A stretch of 64,000 bases of DNA. It comes from Stakelama saccharophila. GTDB taxonomy: Bacteria > Pseudomonadota > Alphaproteobacteria > Sphingomonadales > Sphingomonadaceae. A program made the translations under genes and the position numbers. The stretch is taken from NCBI RefSeq assembly GCF_032229225.1, contig NZ_CP135076.1, forward strand, positions 248,001 to 312,000, in the 5' to 3' direction. Within the stretch, counting starts at the first letter, position 1. Every line of letters starts with the position of its first letter. This document shows, piece by piece, positions 54,332 through 63,474 of this stretch. The notes beneath the pieces are model-generated. The model saw nothing but the letters and a program-made list of their open reading frames with translations, was not told where the DNA came from and made no database searches.

Positions 54332-55144
54332 ATGACCGATACTCCCATGCTGCAGATGAACGATGGCCGCCATATTCCCGCTCTCGGTCTCGGCACGTAC
54401 AAGATCCCCGATTCGCAGGCCGATGCGGTCGTGCGTCGCGGCATCGATCTCGGCTACCGCCTGGTCGATACGGCAGCCATGTATGACAATGAACGCGGGG
54501 TCGGCAGCGGCGTGGCGGATGACGACACCGTCTTCCTGACCACCAAGTTGTGGAACCCGCAGCAGGGCCATGACGCGGCGATGCAGGCGTTCGAGGAAAG
54601 CCTTGCCCTCTTGGGCCGCGACGATGTCGATCTCTATCTGATCCACTGGCCCTGTCCGGCGCAGGACAGGTATGTCGAAACCTGGAAGGCGCTGATCGGG
54701 TTACGAAAGAGCGGCCGGGCGAAATCGATCGGCGTGTCCAACTTCCTTCCCGAACATATCGAGCGCATCGCCGCCGAAACCGGCGAACTGCCCGCGGTGA
54801 ACCAGATCGAACTGCACCCCGGATTCCAGCAAAGGCAAGCACGGGCATTTCACGACCGGCACGGCATCGTCACCCAGAGCTGGAGCCCGCTCGGCCAGGG
54901 AGCCGCCCTGAAGGACCGGCGGATCGCGCAGATCGCCGAAAAGCACGACCGGTCGGCGGCACAGGTCGTCCTGCGCTGGCACCTGCAATCGGGCCTGTCG
55001 GTAATTCCGAAGGCAGGCGCCCCCGATCACCTGGCCGACAATCTGGGCGCCCTGGGCTGGACCCTGGACGACGAAGACATGGCCGCGATCGACCGGATGG
55101 ACGATCCCGACGGGCGCATCGGACCGCATCCGAACCGGATGTAG
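54332..55144 (+). CDS. Aldo/keto reductase (2,5-diketogluconate reductase-like)
   Basis: A 270-aa AKR: catalytic Asp46, Tyr51, Lys72 (FLTTKLW) and His near 105 (LIHWPCPAQ), and the NADPH-binding IPKAGAPDHLADN near 225. Typical motifs GYRLVDTAAMYDNE and QIELHPGFQQ are present. It reduces small aldehydes or ketones with NADPH in the cytoplasm; the substrate is unknown. The start follows GGTTGGAGACGGC. Confidence 0.92.
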   Translation: MTDTPMLQMNDGRHIPALGLGTYKIPDSQADAVVRRGIDLGYRLVDTAAMYDNERGVGSGVADDDTVFLTTKLWNPQQGHDAAMQAFEESLALLGRDDVDLYLIHWPCPAQDRYVETWKALIGLRKSGRAKSIGVSNFLPEHIERIAAETGELPAVNQIELHPGFQQRQARAFHDRHGIVTQSWSPLGQGAALKDRRIAQIAEKHDRSAAQVVLRWHLQSGLSVIPKAGAPDHLADNLGALGWTLDDEDMAAIDRMDDPDGRIGPHPNRM

Positions 55145-55147
55145 GCG

Positions 55148-55945
55148 TCAGCCGCCCGGCGCGGGTGCCGCCCCTTTCGCCAATACCGACCGCGCCGCCA
55201 GCCGCTCGCGCGCCGCATCGTGGATGGCGGGCGCTGTGGCCAGCACGCCGAAGGCATGCGCTTCCGGCGAATTGAACGCGAGCGGCTGACCCAGCGCATC
55301 GGTCACCGCCGCACCCGCTTCCCGCGCGATCAGGACGGCGGCGGCGATGTCCCATTCATTGCCCCAGCGCAGCGTCGCAACCAAATCAGCATCGCCCGCC
55401 GCCACCATCGCGATGCGCAGCGCGATCGAATTGGGCTTGTAGACCGTGGTGAAGTCGCGGTCCGCCTTGGGGAGATGTTCGGCCGGGACGCGCGCGCCGG
55501 AAAGCGTGGCGTGATCGCTCGCCATGATCCTCTGGACGCCGCGATAGGCGCCCTTGCCGTTTTCGGCGTGCCAGTGCTCGCCCCGGGCCGGGGCATCGAG
55601 CACGCCGACGACCGGCTGGCCGCGTTCGATCAGCGCGACCGACACGGCCCAGCCTTCCCGCCCGCGGATATAGTCGCGCGTGCCGTCGATAGGGTCGACC
55701 ACCCAAATCCGCGTCGCGGCGAGTCGGCTGGCGTCGTCCTTGGTTTCCTCCGACAGCCAGCCGGCATCGGGCAAAAGTGCACCCAGCCGCTGGCGCAGCA
55801 GGTGATCGACCTCCAGGTCGACTTCGCACACCGGGTTGCCGGGCGATTTCTCCCAACGGCGGAAATCGGTGCGCCAGCGCTTCATCGCGAGCGCGCCGGC
55901 GTCGGCCGTGACGGACCGCACCGCATCGGCGAGCGTTTCAGTCAC
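55148..55945 (-). CDS. cysQ: Inositol monophosphatase family phosphatase, CysQ-like
   Basis: A 265-aa member of the IMP/CysQ superfamily. Metal ligands are in EVDLEVDHLL (Asp), GWLSEETKDD (Glu) and WVVDPIDGTRDYIRG (DPIDGT), and the C-terminal motif is GNEWDIAAAVLIAREAGAAV. It is probably the 3'(2'),5'-bisphosphate nucleotidase that clears PAP from sulphate assimilation; inositol-phosphatase activity cannot be excluded. It overlaps pmbA by 8 bases, an arrangement common in sphingomonads. Confidence 0.88.
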   Translation of the reverse strand: MTETLADAVRSVTADAGALAMKRWRTDFRRWEKSPGNPVCEVDLEVDHLLRQRLGALLPDAGWLSEETKDDASRLAATRIWVVDPIDGTRDYIRGREGWAVSVALIERGQPVVGVLDAPARGEHWHAENGKGAYRGVQRIMASDHATLSGARVPAEHLPKADRDFTTVYKPNSIALRIAMVAAGDADLVATLRWGNEWDIAAAVLIAREAGAAVTDALGQPLAFNSPEAHAFGVLATAPAIHDAARERLAARSVLAKGAAPAPGG

Positions 55946-57272
55946 CAGCCACCGTCATTCCGTCGATGCGCAGCGTCGGGACATTGACGCCATAGCGAAA
56001 TTCCAGGTCGTTGGCGGGCATGGCCCGTGCGAACATGTCCTTCAGGTTGCCGGCGACGGTGATCTCCGCCACCGGTGTCGTCACTTCGCCCTTTTCGATC
56101 AGGAAGCCGGCGGCGCCGCGACTGTAATCGCCCGTCACCGGGTTGACGCCCTGGCCGATCAGCTCGGTGACCCACACCCCGCGCTCGATGTCCGCGACAA
56201 GCGACTCCACCGGCACGTTGCCCGCTTCCATGTACAGGTTGCTGACGGACACGCCGCCCCCCGGCGCGGCATGGCCGGTCGGCTCCATTTCGAGTTGCCG
56301 CGCCGAGGCGCTGTCGAGCAGCCAGGTTTCGAGCAGGCCGTCCTCGACGATCGAAACCGGTGATCCGCCCACACCCTCGCCATCATAGGGGCGCGAGCGC
56401 AGGCCGCGGGGCCGGTGGGGATCGTCCCGGATGGTCACGCCGCGGGCGAAGACCCGCTGGCCCAGTGCGTCCCGCAGAAAGCTCGTGCGTGCGGCGATGC
56501 GCGTACCCGAAATCGCGCCGACAAAAGCGCCCATCAGCGAACCGCCGACCCTGGGGTCGAACACCACCGGCATCGTCGCACTGCCGATACGCGCGGGCGA
56601 CAGCCGCGCGACGGCGCGTTCCCCGGCCAGCCGGCCGATATCTTCCGGCGCGTCGAGCAGACGCAGATGGCGGGTGGTGTGGTGGGCATGGTCCCGCTGC
56701 AGCGCACCGGCGCGGCCCGCCACCACGCTGGCAGAGATCGCATGCGAGCTGGTCGCATAGCTGCCGGCAAAGCCGTGGCTGGTGGCGAGTGCGGTAATGG
56801 TTCGGCTTGCGGAGGCAGAGCCGCCCTCGCTGTTGGTCACGCCGGCGATGCTCCGCGCGGCCTCCTCGGCAACCAGAGCACGCTGCTTCAGTGCCTCGGG
56901 CGAGACGTCGGCGCCGTCGTCGATGTCGAGATGCGGCGGGCTGCCGTGCAGCAGCCGTTCCGCCGGCGCGAGGCCCGACCAGCGGTCCTCGCTCGCCTCG
57001 CGCGCCATCGCTATCGCCCGGTCGGCGAGTGCGGCAAGCGCGCCGTCCGACAGGTCGGACGACGATACGCTCGCCGATCGTCGGCCGATGAAGACGCGCA
57101 GGGTAAGGGTGTCCCCCTCGGACCGCTCCACATCCTCCAGCGCGCCGAGCCGCACCGAAACCGCCACCGACCGGTCGGTGATGTAGTGCGCATCGGCGGC
57201 ATCGGCGCCGCGGGCAATCGCCCGGTCTACGGCGGACTGGGCAAGCGATCGGGACGTTTCGGGGGTCAGCAT
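55938..57272 (-). CDS. pmbA: TldD/PmbA family metalloprotease
   Basis: A 444-aa PmbA (TldE) protein. Partners of TldD form a protease that degrades unfolded peptides and matures some peptide toxins such as microcin B17. Family features are the N-terminal ADAHYITDRSVAVSVRLGAL, then VVFDPRVGGSLMGAFVGAISG and DGEGVGGSP, and the C-terminal GVWVTELIGQGVNPVTGDYS. As in other PmbA proteins the HExxxH metal site of TldD is absent. tldD is not in the window. Confidence 0.92.
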   Translation of the reverse strand: MLTPETSRSLAQSAVDRAIARGADAADAHYITDRSVAVSVRLGALEDVERSEGDTLTLRVFIGRRSASVSSSDLSDGALAALADRAIAMAREASEDRWSGLAPAERLLHGSPPHLDIDDGADVSPEALKQRALVAEEAARSIAGVTNSEGGSASASRTITALATSHGFAGSYATSSHAISASVVAGRAGALQRDHAHHTTRHLRLLDAPEDIGRLAGERAVARLSPARIGSATMPVVFDPRVGGSLMGAFVGAISGTRIAARTSFLRDALGQRVFARGVTIRDDPHRPRGLRSRPYDGEGVGGSPVSIVEDGLLETWLLDSASARQLEMEPTGHAAPGGGVSVSNLYMEAGNVPVESLVADIERGVWVTELIGQGVNPVTGDYSRGAAGFLIEKGEVTTPVAEITVAGNLKDMFARAMPANDLEFRYGVNVPTLRIDGMTVAGD

Positions 57273-57303
57273 CGACGCGATTTAGGGTGGCGAACCGCAA
57301 TCG

Positions 57304-58221
57304 TCAAAGTGCGGACGCCGTGCCGACCACGAAACAGGCCGCGAACATCAGGAAGCCTGCATTGCGATTGGCACGGAACCGCGCCAGCGCACTTGCGCCG
57401 TCGGCGGTGTCGAGCGTCAGAACCTGCCAGGCGAGATGTCCCGCCATCGGCAGGAGCGCCAGGAGCGCGAGCCAATCGGGCCGCACCAGCCAGATCGCGC
57501 CCGCCCAGCAAGCGAGCGCAACCGCGTAGAAGAGCGCCACGCCCGGCCGTACCTTGCTGCCGAGCCGCCGCGCGGACGAGCGAACGCCGACCAGGGCGTC
57601 GTCCTCGACATCCTGCAAGGCATAGATGGTGTCGTAGCCGATCACCCAGAAGACGGCGCCGGCATAGACGAGCAGGCCCGGCCAGGCGATGCCGCCCGTC
57701 ACCGCCGCCCAGCCGACCGGCGCCGCCCAGGAAAAGACGAGACCCAGCCACGCCTGCGGCCACCAGGTGATCCGCTTCATGAACGGATAGGCCGCGACAA
57801 GCGCCAGACTGGCCAGCGCGACCCCCGCGGCGACCAGGTTCAACTGGACGAGCACGACCAGACCGACGAGGCATTGCAGTACCAGCCACGTCCAGGCGGC
57901 CTGCAACGACACCGCACCGCTGGCGAGCGGCCGGCTTCGCGTGCGCGCCACCCTGCGGTCGAGATCGCGGTCGACAATGTCGTTATAGGTGCAGCCCGCC
58001 CCGCGCATCGCAATCGCACCCAGCAGGAACCACAACAGCAGGTCCCAGCGCGCGATGGCGCCGCCGGACAGGGCGATCGCCCAGGCGCCGGGCCAGAACA
58101 GGAGCCACCAGCCGATCGGGCGGTCGTGCCGCGCCAGCAGGGCATAAGGGCGCGCCCGCCGCGGGAGCAGGCCCACCAGTCCGTGATGCTGGGTGTCGGG
58201 AAGCGCGCGGTCGTCGGTCAT
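57304..58221 (-). CDS. ubiA: 4-hydroxybenzoate octaprenyltransferase
   Basis: A 305-aa UbiA prenyltransferase with eight or nine membrane helices. The two Asp-rich motifs are NDIVDRDLDRRVART (about 80-93) and DVEDDALVGVRS (about 200-211). It attaches the polyprenyl tail, made by IspB, to 4-hydroxybenzoate in the inner membrane, an early ubiquinone step. ubiG is 1.9 kb further on. It lies 31 bases downstream of pmbA's start on the same strand. Confidence 0.93.
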   Translation of the reverse strand: MTDDRALPDTQHHGLVGLLPRRARPYALLARHDRPIGWWLLFWPGAWAIALSGGAIARWDLLLWFLLGAIAMRGAGCTYNDIVDRDLDRRVARTRSRPLASGAVSLQAAWTWLVLQCLVGLVVLVQLNLVAAGVALASLALVAAYPFMKRITWWPQAWLGLVFSWAAPVGWAAVTGGIAWPGLLVYAGAVFWVIGYDTIYALQDVEDDALVGVRSSARRLGSKVRPGVALFYAVALACWAGAIWLVRPDWLALLALLPMAGHLAWQVLTLDTADGASALARFRANRNAGFLMFAACFVVGTASAL

Positions 58222-58284
58222 CGCCCCTTTGCTGCCACAGCCGGTCGCGCGGGGACAGCAGGAAGTGCACCGCTTCCGGGCGTG

Positions 58285-58299
58285 TTAATCGGGTATTAA
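58285..58299. promoter_or_regulatory. CtrA-type box TTAA-N7-TTAA upstream of the PilZ gene
   Basis: TTAATCGGGTATTAA is an exact TTAA-N7-TTAA site, the consensus for the alphaproteobacterial cell-cycle and motility regulator CtrA, and the right half reads TTAACC. It ends 34 bases before the PilZ ATG. Such an AT-rich exact match is rare in this GC-rich sequence. Confidence 0.6.
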
Positions 58300-58333
58300 C
58301 CGTCTGCGGTCAGCTTAAGCGCGTTGTGGGGGG

Positions 58334-58669
58334 ATGATGATGGCGACACGCATGACCCAATATCGGCCGGTAGGACCGGCGCTCGTCGAACAGCGCCGCG
58401 CGCCGCGGCATCCCGTATTCGTCACGCGGGCCACGACGCGCCGCCACAAACAGGAAGCGGTCGAGGCGCGGCTGTGCGACCTTTCGGCCTATGGCTGCCG
58501 CCTCGCCGGCGATGACCAACCCGATGGCGAACGTCTGTGGCTGCGGTTCGAAGGCAGTATGCCGGTCGCCGCGACGGCGGTGTGGAGTCGGGACGGCATG
58601 GTCGGCTGTCGTTTCGACGAACCGATCGATCGCAAGCTCGTGCGCGCGCTGACGCTGACCGTCGACTGA
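58334..58669 (+). CDS. PilZ domain protein
   Basis: A 111-aa single-domain PilZ protein, a cyclic-di-GMP receptor. The RxxxR motif is RRAPRHP near 21-25 and the second motif is DLSAYGCRL (DxSxxG) near 48-53. Start codons at 58334, 58337 and 58340 are all plausible after GGGGGGATG. Preceded by an exact CtrA-type box, so expression may follow the cell cycle. The partner protein is unknown. Confidence 0.87.
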   Translation: MMMATRMTQYRPVGPALVEQRRAPRHPVFVTRATTRRHKQEAVEARLCDLSAYGCRLAGDDQPDGERLWLRFEGSMPVAATAVWSRDGMVGCRFDEPIDRKLVRALTLTVD

Positions 58670-58687
58670 CGGCGCGCCGGCGCCGTT

Positions 58688-59938
58688 TCAGGCGGCGTCC
58701 TCGGCATCCAGGCCGTAGGCGGTGTGCAGCACGCGCACCGCCAGTTCGGTATAGTCTTCCTCGATCAACACGCTGACCTTGATCTCGGACGTGGTGATCG
58801 CCTGAATGTTGATCCCCCGGTCGCCCAGTGTCTTGAACATCTTGGACGCGACGCCGGCATGGCTGCGCATGCCCACGCCCACGACCGAAATCTTCGATAC
58901 CCGGGTGTCGTGGACCATTCCGCCGAAGCCGATGGCCTCGCGGTTGTTTTCCAGCGCCTCCAGCGCGCGCGGCATGTCGGCTTGCGGCACGGTGAAGGTG
59001 ACGTCGGTAGAGCCCGCCGAATGGGCGATATTCTGCACGATCATGTCGACATTGATGTTCGCCTCGGCCAGCGGACCGAAGATCGACGCCACGGCGCCGG
59101 GATGATCGGGCACCTCGGTGAGCGTGATCTTCGCCTCGCCCTTGTCATGGGCGATGCCGGTGATGAGCTGCCGTTCCATATCCTCGATCTCCTCTTCGCC
59201 GACGATCAGGGTGCCGGGCTCCGGATCGTCCGTGGCCTCGGTGAACGACGACAATACCTGTACGCGCACGCCTTCCTTCATCGCCAGCCCGACCGAGCGG
59301 GTTTGCAGCACCTTGGCCCCGACGCTCGCCAGCTCCAGCATTTCCTCATAGGTGACGCGCGACAATTTGCGTGCGCGCGGCACGATGCGCGGGTCGGTGG
59401 TATAGACGCCGTCGACATCGGTATAGATGTCGCATCGGTCCGCCTTCATCGCCGCGGCCATGGCGACCGCGCTGGTATCCGACCCGCCACGGCCGAGCGT
59501 CGCCACCCGCTCGCCGGCCGCCACGCCCTGAAAGCCGGGGATGACGGCGACCTCGCGCGCCACCAGTGCCGCCGCCAGCCCGTTCGTGTCGATTTCCGCG
59601 ATGCGCGCGGAGCCGTGGCCGTCCGATGTGCGGATCGGCAATTGCCAGCCGAGCCAGGAACGCGCCGGAACGCCGATCGCCTGCAGCGCGATCGCCAGCA
59701 GCCCGCTGGTAACCTGTTCGCCGGAGGACACCACCACGTCATATTCGCGCGCGTCGTAGAGCGACGATGCCTCGCGACAGAAGTTCACCAGCCGGTCGGT
59801 CTCACCCGCCATGGCCGACACGACGACGGCGATCTCGTTGCCCGCCTCCCATTCGTGCTTCACGCGGGCGGCAACGGCGCGGATGCGTTCGATCCCGGCC
59901 ATGGAGGTGCCGCCGAACTTCATCACGATGCGCGCCAT
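58688..59938 (-). CDS. lysC: Aspartate kinase
   Basis: A 416-aa monofunctional aspartokinase, the first step to lysine, threonine and methionine. The N-terminal KFGGTSMAG (7-15) and the kinase motifs GRGGSDTSAVAMAAAM and YTDVDGVYTTDPR are present; two ACT domains (about 265-410, including ITLTEVPDHPGAVASIFGPL) give feedback control. An internal start for a separate beta subunit, as in Bacillus, is not evident. Divergent from ubiG with a 146-base gap. Confidence 0.95.
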   Translation of the reverse strand: MARIVMKFGGTSMAGIERIRAVAARVKHEWEAGNEIAVVVSAMAGETDRLVNFCREASSLYDAREYDVVVSSGEQVTSGLLAIALQAIGVPARSWLGWQLPIRTSDGHGSARIAEIDTNGLAAALVAREVAVIPGFQGVAAGERVATLGRGGSDTSAVAMAAAMKADRCDIYTDVDGVYTTDPRIVPRARKLSRVTYEEMLELASVGAKVLQTRSVGLAMKEGVRVQVLSSFTEATDDPEPGTLIVGEEEIEDMERQLITGIAHDKGEAKITLTEVPDHPGAVASIFGPLAEANINVDMIVQNIAHSAGSTDVTFTVPQADMPRALEALENNREAIGFGGMVHDTRVSKISVVGVGMRSHAGVASKMFKTLGDRGINIQAITTSEIKVSVLIEEDYTELAVRVLHTAYGLDAEDAA

Positions 59939-60084
59939 GCGGGTTTCCTGTAGCTGCGGGGTGCGGCCTGATAGGAAGCGCCCGGCGCCAAGGCAAGCAT
60001 AGCACTGCTTTCGGACGCAGAACGACCGCTTGGCGCCGCCGCAATCCGCTTGGGATGCGGCACCGCTGCTGATATGCGGGTTCC

Positions 60085-60816
60085 ATGGCCGACCCCGACA
60101 CGACGATCGATCCGGCGGAAGCCGCGCATTTCGGCAAGCTCGCCGCCGACTGGTGGAACCCGAAAGGGTCCTCGGCGATGCTCCACCGGCTCAATCCGGT
60201 TCGGCTCGCTTATCTGCGCGAGGTGATCGACGCCCATTGGGATGCCGACGAACGCGGTTTCACGCCGCTCGCCGGCAAGACGGCGCTCGACGTCGGCTGC
60301 GGGGCAGGCCTGCTGGCGGAACCGCTGGCCCGACTGGGCGCACAGGTGACGGGCGTCGATGCGGCCGGCGAGAATATCGGTGCGGCGCGCGCACACGCGG
60401 CGGCGTCGGGCCTGGACATCGACTATCACGAAGGCGGCATCGCGGCGGTAGCCGGTCGCACCTTCGATCTCGTGACGTCGATGGAGGTGATCGAACACGT
60501 CGCCAATCCGGCGGCCTTCGTCCGCGGCCTCGCGGCGGCGCTCGGCGAGGACGGGATACTGGTCCTGTCGACGCCGAACCGCACGCCGCTGTCGCGCCTC
60601 GGACTGATCACCATCGGCGAGGGGACGGGCGCGATCCCAAAGGGGACGCACGACTGGAACCGCTTCCTGACGCCCGAGGAACTGACGGACCTGATCGAGG
60701 CGGAAGGGCTGGAAGTCAGCGACCTGCGCGGCCTCGGCTACTCATCCGGCCGCGGCTTCGTCCTGTCGAGCGACCTGCGGCTGGATTACCTGATGACGGC
60801 GCGGCGACGCGGCTGA
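60085..60816 (+). CDS. ubiG: Ubiquinone biosynthesis O-methyltransferase
   Basis: A 243-aa class I SAM methyltransferase. Motif I is LDVGCGAGLLAEPLARLG (near 68-85); the N-terminal AHFGKLAADWWNPKGSSAML and the VEVIEHV-like MEVIEHVANPAAFV and GTHDWNRFLTPEEL are UbiG signatures. It performs both O-methylations of the ubiquinone ring. It belongs with ubiA and ispB in this window although not in one operon. Confidence 0.95.
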   Translation: MADPDTTIDPAEAAHFGKLAADWWNPKGSSAMLHRLNPVRLAYLREVIDAHWDADERGFTPLAGKTALDVGCGAGLLAEPLARLGAQVTGVDAAGENIGAARAHAAASGLDIDYHEGGIAAVAGRTFDLVTSMEVIEHVANPAAFVRGLAAALGEDGILVLSTPNRTPLSRLGLITIGEGTGAIPKGTHDWNRFLTPEELTDLIEAEGLEVSDLRGLGYSSGRGFVLSSDLRLDYLMTARRRG

Positions 60817-60861
60817 CGACCGGGACGGCGCCATGGCGGCACCGTCCCTGCATCGACTCGT

Positions 60862-61398
60862 TCAGGCGGCTTTCTGGCCTGCCCGGTCGACCGCTTCCTG
60901 AAGGATGCGCTTGGCCTCTTCGGCATCGCCCCACTTGCCGATGCGCACCCACTTCTCGGCCTCGAGATCCTTATAGTGGGTGAAGAAGTGCTCGATCTGC
61001 TGAAAGATGATGGGCGGCAGGTCGTCCTTCTGGCCGACCTTGGCGTAATAGGGAAAGGTCGTGTCCTCGGGCACGCAGACGAGCTTTTCGTCGCCGCCAT
61101 GCTCGTCTTCCAGGTTCAGGACGGCGATCGGCCGGGCGCGGACCACGCAGCCCGGCACGAAGGACGAACGCGCGATCACCAGCGCATCGATCGGATCGCC
61201 GTCCGGCGACAGCGTGTGCGGCACGAAACCATAATTGGCCGGATAGCGCATCGGCGTATGCAGGATCCGGTCGACGAACAGCGCGCCCGACTTCTTGTCG
61301 AACTCGTACTTCACCGGTTCGCCGCCCACCGGCACCTCGATGATCACATTCACGTTGTGCGGCGGGTTTTCCCCGACTGGCACCATATCGATACGCAT
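60862..61398 (-). CDS. ppa: Inorganic pyrophosphatase
   Basis: A 178-aa family I soluble pyrophosphatase. Active-site residues lie in IEVPVGGEPVKYEFDK, RYPANYGFVPHT and the GDGDPIDALVI-like SPDGDPIDALVIAR with metal-binding aspartates, then VPED. It hydrolyses pyrophosphate to drive biosynthesis. Length is normal. The M61 peptidase gene ends 17 bases beyond its start on the same strand. Confidence 0.96.
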   Translation of the reverse strand: MRIDMVPVGENPPHNVNVIIEVPVGGEPVKYEFDKKSGALFVDRILHTPMRYPANYGFVPHTLSPDGDPIDALVIARSSFVPGCVVRARPIAVLNLEDEHGGDEKLVCVPEDTTFPYYAKVGQKDDLPPIIFQQIEHFFTHYKDLEAEKWVRIGKWGDAEEAKRILQEAVDRAGQKAA

Positions 61399-61415
61399 AA
61401 AGTGTCAACCCGTCC

Positions 61416-63323
61416 TTATTTCGGGGCGAGCAGCCGGTCGAGGCCGGTTTCGCCCTGTCCGATCTTTTCGAGGTGCGGATACCGCAGACCATCGTGATAG
61501 TCGATGGCGACTTCGCGGTAGTGATCGGCGTCCTCAATGAGCAGGCGGATCGGCTCCTTGTCGTCCTTGGCCGCGCTGATGGCGTTGGTCAGCCGGTCAT
61601 TCGAATATTCGACACCGTTCACCGCAACGATATGGCTGGCCGAATCGAGCCCCGCCTCGAATGCCGGGCTGCCCCAGTTCACCGAAGAGACATCGCCGTC
61701 GCTGCCGACGCTCACGCCGATCGAGTTCGACGCGTCGATATAATCCCGTCCGGCCATCAGCTTCTTCTGATAGTCGCTCGGCGTGTCGGTATAGACGAGC
61801 TGATAGCCGTTGCGGCGGAAACCCTCGAATGGATCGCTGATGCCGGGTTCGCGCAGTTTCCTGTTCAGATAGGTCGCCCAGTCGTAGGGCACGATCGAAT
61901 TGAGCGTGTCGACCACGTCCTGGAACGAATAGGTCACCTCGCCCCAGTCGCCATCCTTGATGCCGAAGAACGCCCTGGCGAAGTCGTCGAGCGACTTCGC
62001 GCCGTTCGATTTCTCGCGCAGCAGCGAATCGACCCCCATCCACACGAGCAGACCGCCATTGTAATAATCCTCCGAACCCTGCAGGCTGTACCAGCCGCGC
62101 GGCGACCGCTGGTTGATGATCGGATCGTTGGTGGTATCGATCAGCGGACGCCAGCCGAGTTCGGCCTTGTCGTCATAGCTCGCCATGATGCGGGCATAGG
62201 CATCCAGCGTATGCTGTTTCGAAACGAGGCCGGAACGCGCCTGCAACACATAGCCCCAGAACTGGTCCTGGCCTTCATAGACCCACAGGCCGTCATCGCG
62301 CATCGGCATCCGGTAATCGGGCGTCCACAACGCTTCGGGCCGGCGGAACTTGCCGTCCCAGCTATGCGTGAACTCGTGCGGCAGCAGGTTGCGCGCGCCG
62401 ACATTATTCTCCCAGTCGGTGAAATAGCCGGTGTCGACGCCGTTTTCCGAGCTGCGATGATGTTCCAGGCCGATTCCGCCGAGATAGTCGGAGATGGTCA
62501 GCAGGAATTCGTACTGGTCGTAATGCTGCGCGCCGAACAGCTTGACCGCCTGCTCGACCAGATTCTTGTGCTTCTGGATCTGCTCCGGCGCCGCTTCCAG
62601 CTCCTCGGGGCTGTCGGCGACGACGTTCAGGTCGACCTTCGGCGACAATTCCCACTGTTTGTAATATTCGCCGGCGATCACGGGCGAATCGACCAGCACC
62701 TGATAATTGGTCTTCTGGTAGGTGTAGGTCGAACCGCGGTCGTTGGCGGGCAGGCCCGAAACCGCCGTCCACCCTTCGGGATATTTCACCGTCGCCTGTA
62801 CCGGGATGCCGCGCACATAATAGCCGGCCGGGTAGAGCGTCATCTTGTCGAATTGCAGCGATAGCATCTCCGGCGTCATCATGATGCGCCCCTGGTTCGA
62901 TGCGGTCGGCGACAGGAACTTGAAGCGCACCTTGAGTTCGCGCGCACCCTCCGGCACGTCGAGGTGGTAGGCGGCGACGTCGACATCGTCGCGCGTCCAC
63001 GGCACTTCCTTGCCGTTCGCGGTGATGTGCAGATCGGCGATTTTCTCGACCGGCCCGGTCGGCGAATGGTGGCCCGGAATCCACAGCGGATAGAGCAGTG
63101 TGAACGGCCCCGACTGCGTCACGGGAATGGTCTGTTCGACGCTGAAGATACCCTGGCGCGTGTTGGTCGCGTCGATGTCGATATCGATCGTGCCGGGATA
63201 GGGGATATCGCGCGCGGCGGGAATCGTGTCGGTGAAGGGAACCGGGTTGGGTTTCGAGATCTGCTGCGCGTTGGCGGCTGTGGAGGCAAGAAGCAGGGTA
63301 GCGAACGCGAAGCGATGGATCAT
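61416..63323 (-). CDS. M61 family glycyl aminopeptidase-like metallopeptidase with PDZ domain
   Basis: A 635-aa secreted enzyme. The signal peptide (about 1-20, ASTAANA) is followed by an N-terminal beta domain (about 30-190), the catalytic domain with LPHEFTHSWDGKFRRPE (HExxH, near 310) and the downstream Glu, and a C-terminal PDZ domain (about 505-590, SIGVSVGSDGDVSSVNWGSP). M61 peptidases act in the periplasm on peptides with N-terminal Gly or Ala. The ATG at 63323 follows AAAGGACC. Confidence 0.92.
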   Translation of the reverse strand: MIHRFAFATLLLASTAANAQQISKPNPVPFTDTIPAARDIPYPGTIDIDIDATNTRQGIFSVEQTIPVTQSGPFTLLYPLWIPGHHSPTGPVEKIADLHITANGKEVPWTRDDVDVAAYHLDVPEGARELKVRFKFLSPTASNQGRIMMTPEMLSLQFDKMTLYPAGYYVRGIPVQATVKYPEGWTAVSGLPANDRGSTYTYQKTNYQVLVDSPVIAGEYYKQWELSPKVDLNVVADSPEELEAAPEQIQKHKNLVEQAVKLFGAQHYDQYEFLLTISDYLGGIGLEHHRSSENGVDTGYFTDWENNVGARNLLPHEFTHSWDGKFRRPEALWTPDYRMPMRDDGLWVYEGQDQFWGYVLQARSGLVSKQHTLDAYARIMASYDDKAELGWRPLIDTTNDPIINQRSPRGWYSLQGSEDYYNGGLLVWMGVDSLLREKSNGAKSLDDFARAFFGIKDGDWGEVTYSFQDVVDTLNSIVPYDWATYLNRKLREPGISDPFEGFRRNGYQLVYTDTPSDYQKKLMAGRDYIDASNSIGVSVGSDGDVSSVNWGSPAFEAGLDSASHIVAVNGVEYSNDRLTNAISAAKDDKEPIRLLIEDADHYREVAIDYHDGLRYPHLEKIGQGETGLDRLLAPK

Positions 63324-63474
63324 GAACCACGGTCCTTTGAAGCGATGGAAGGGTGCGAAATCGGGCTGAAGGTAATTTGCTACCCAGTTGAAGGCAGCGC
63401 GTCCAGTGTCGGGCGCCGGACCCGGCGAAAAGCGCTTCACGGCTTGCTTACCATTGGTCGATAGAGCGGGCGCC

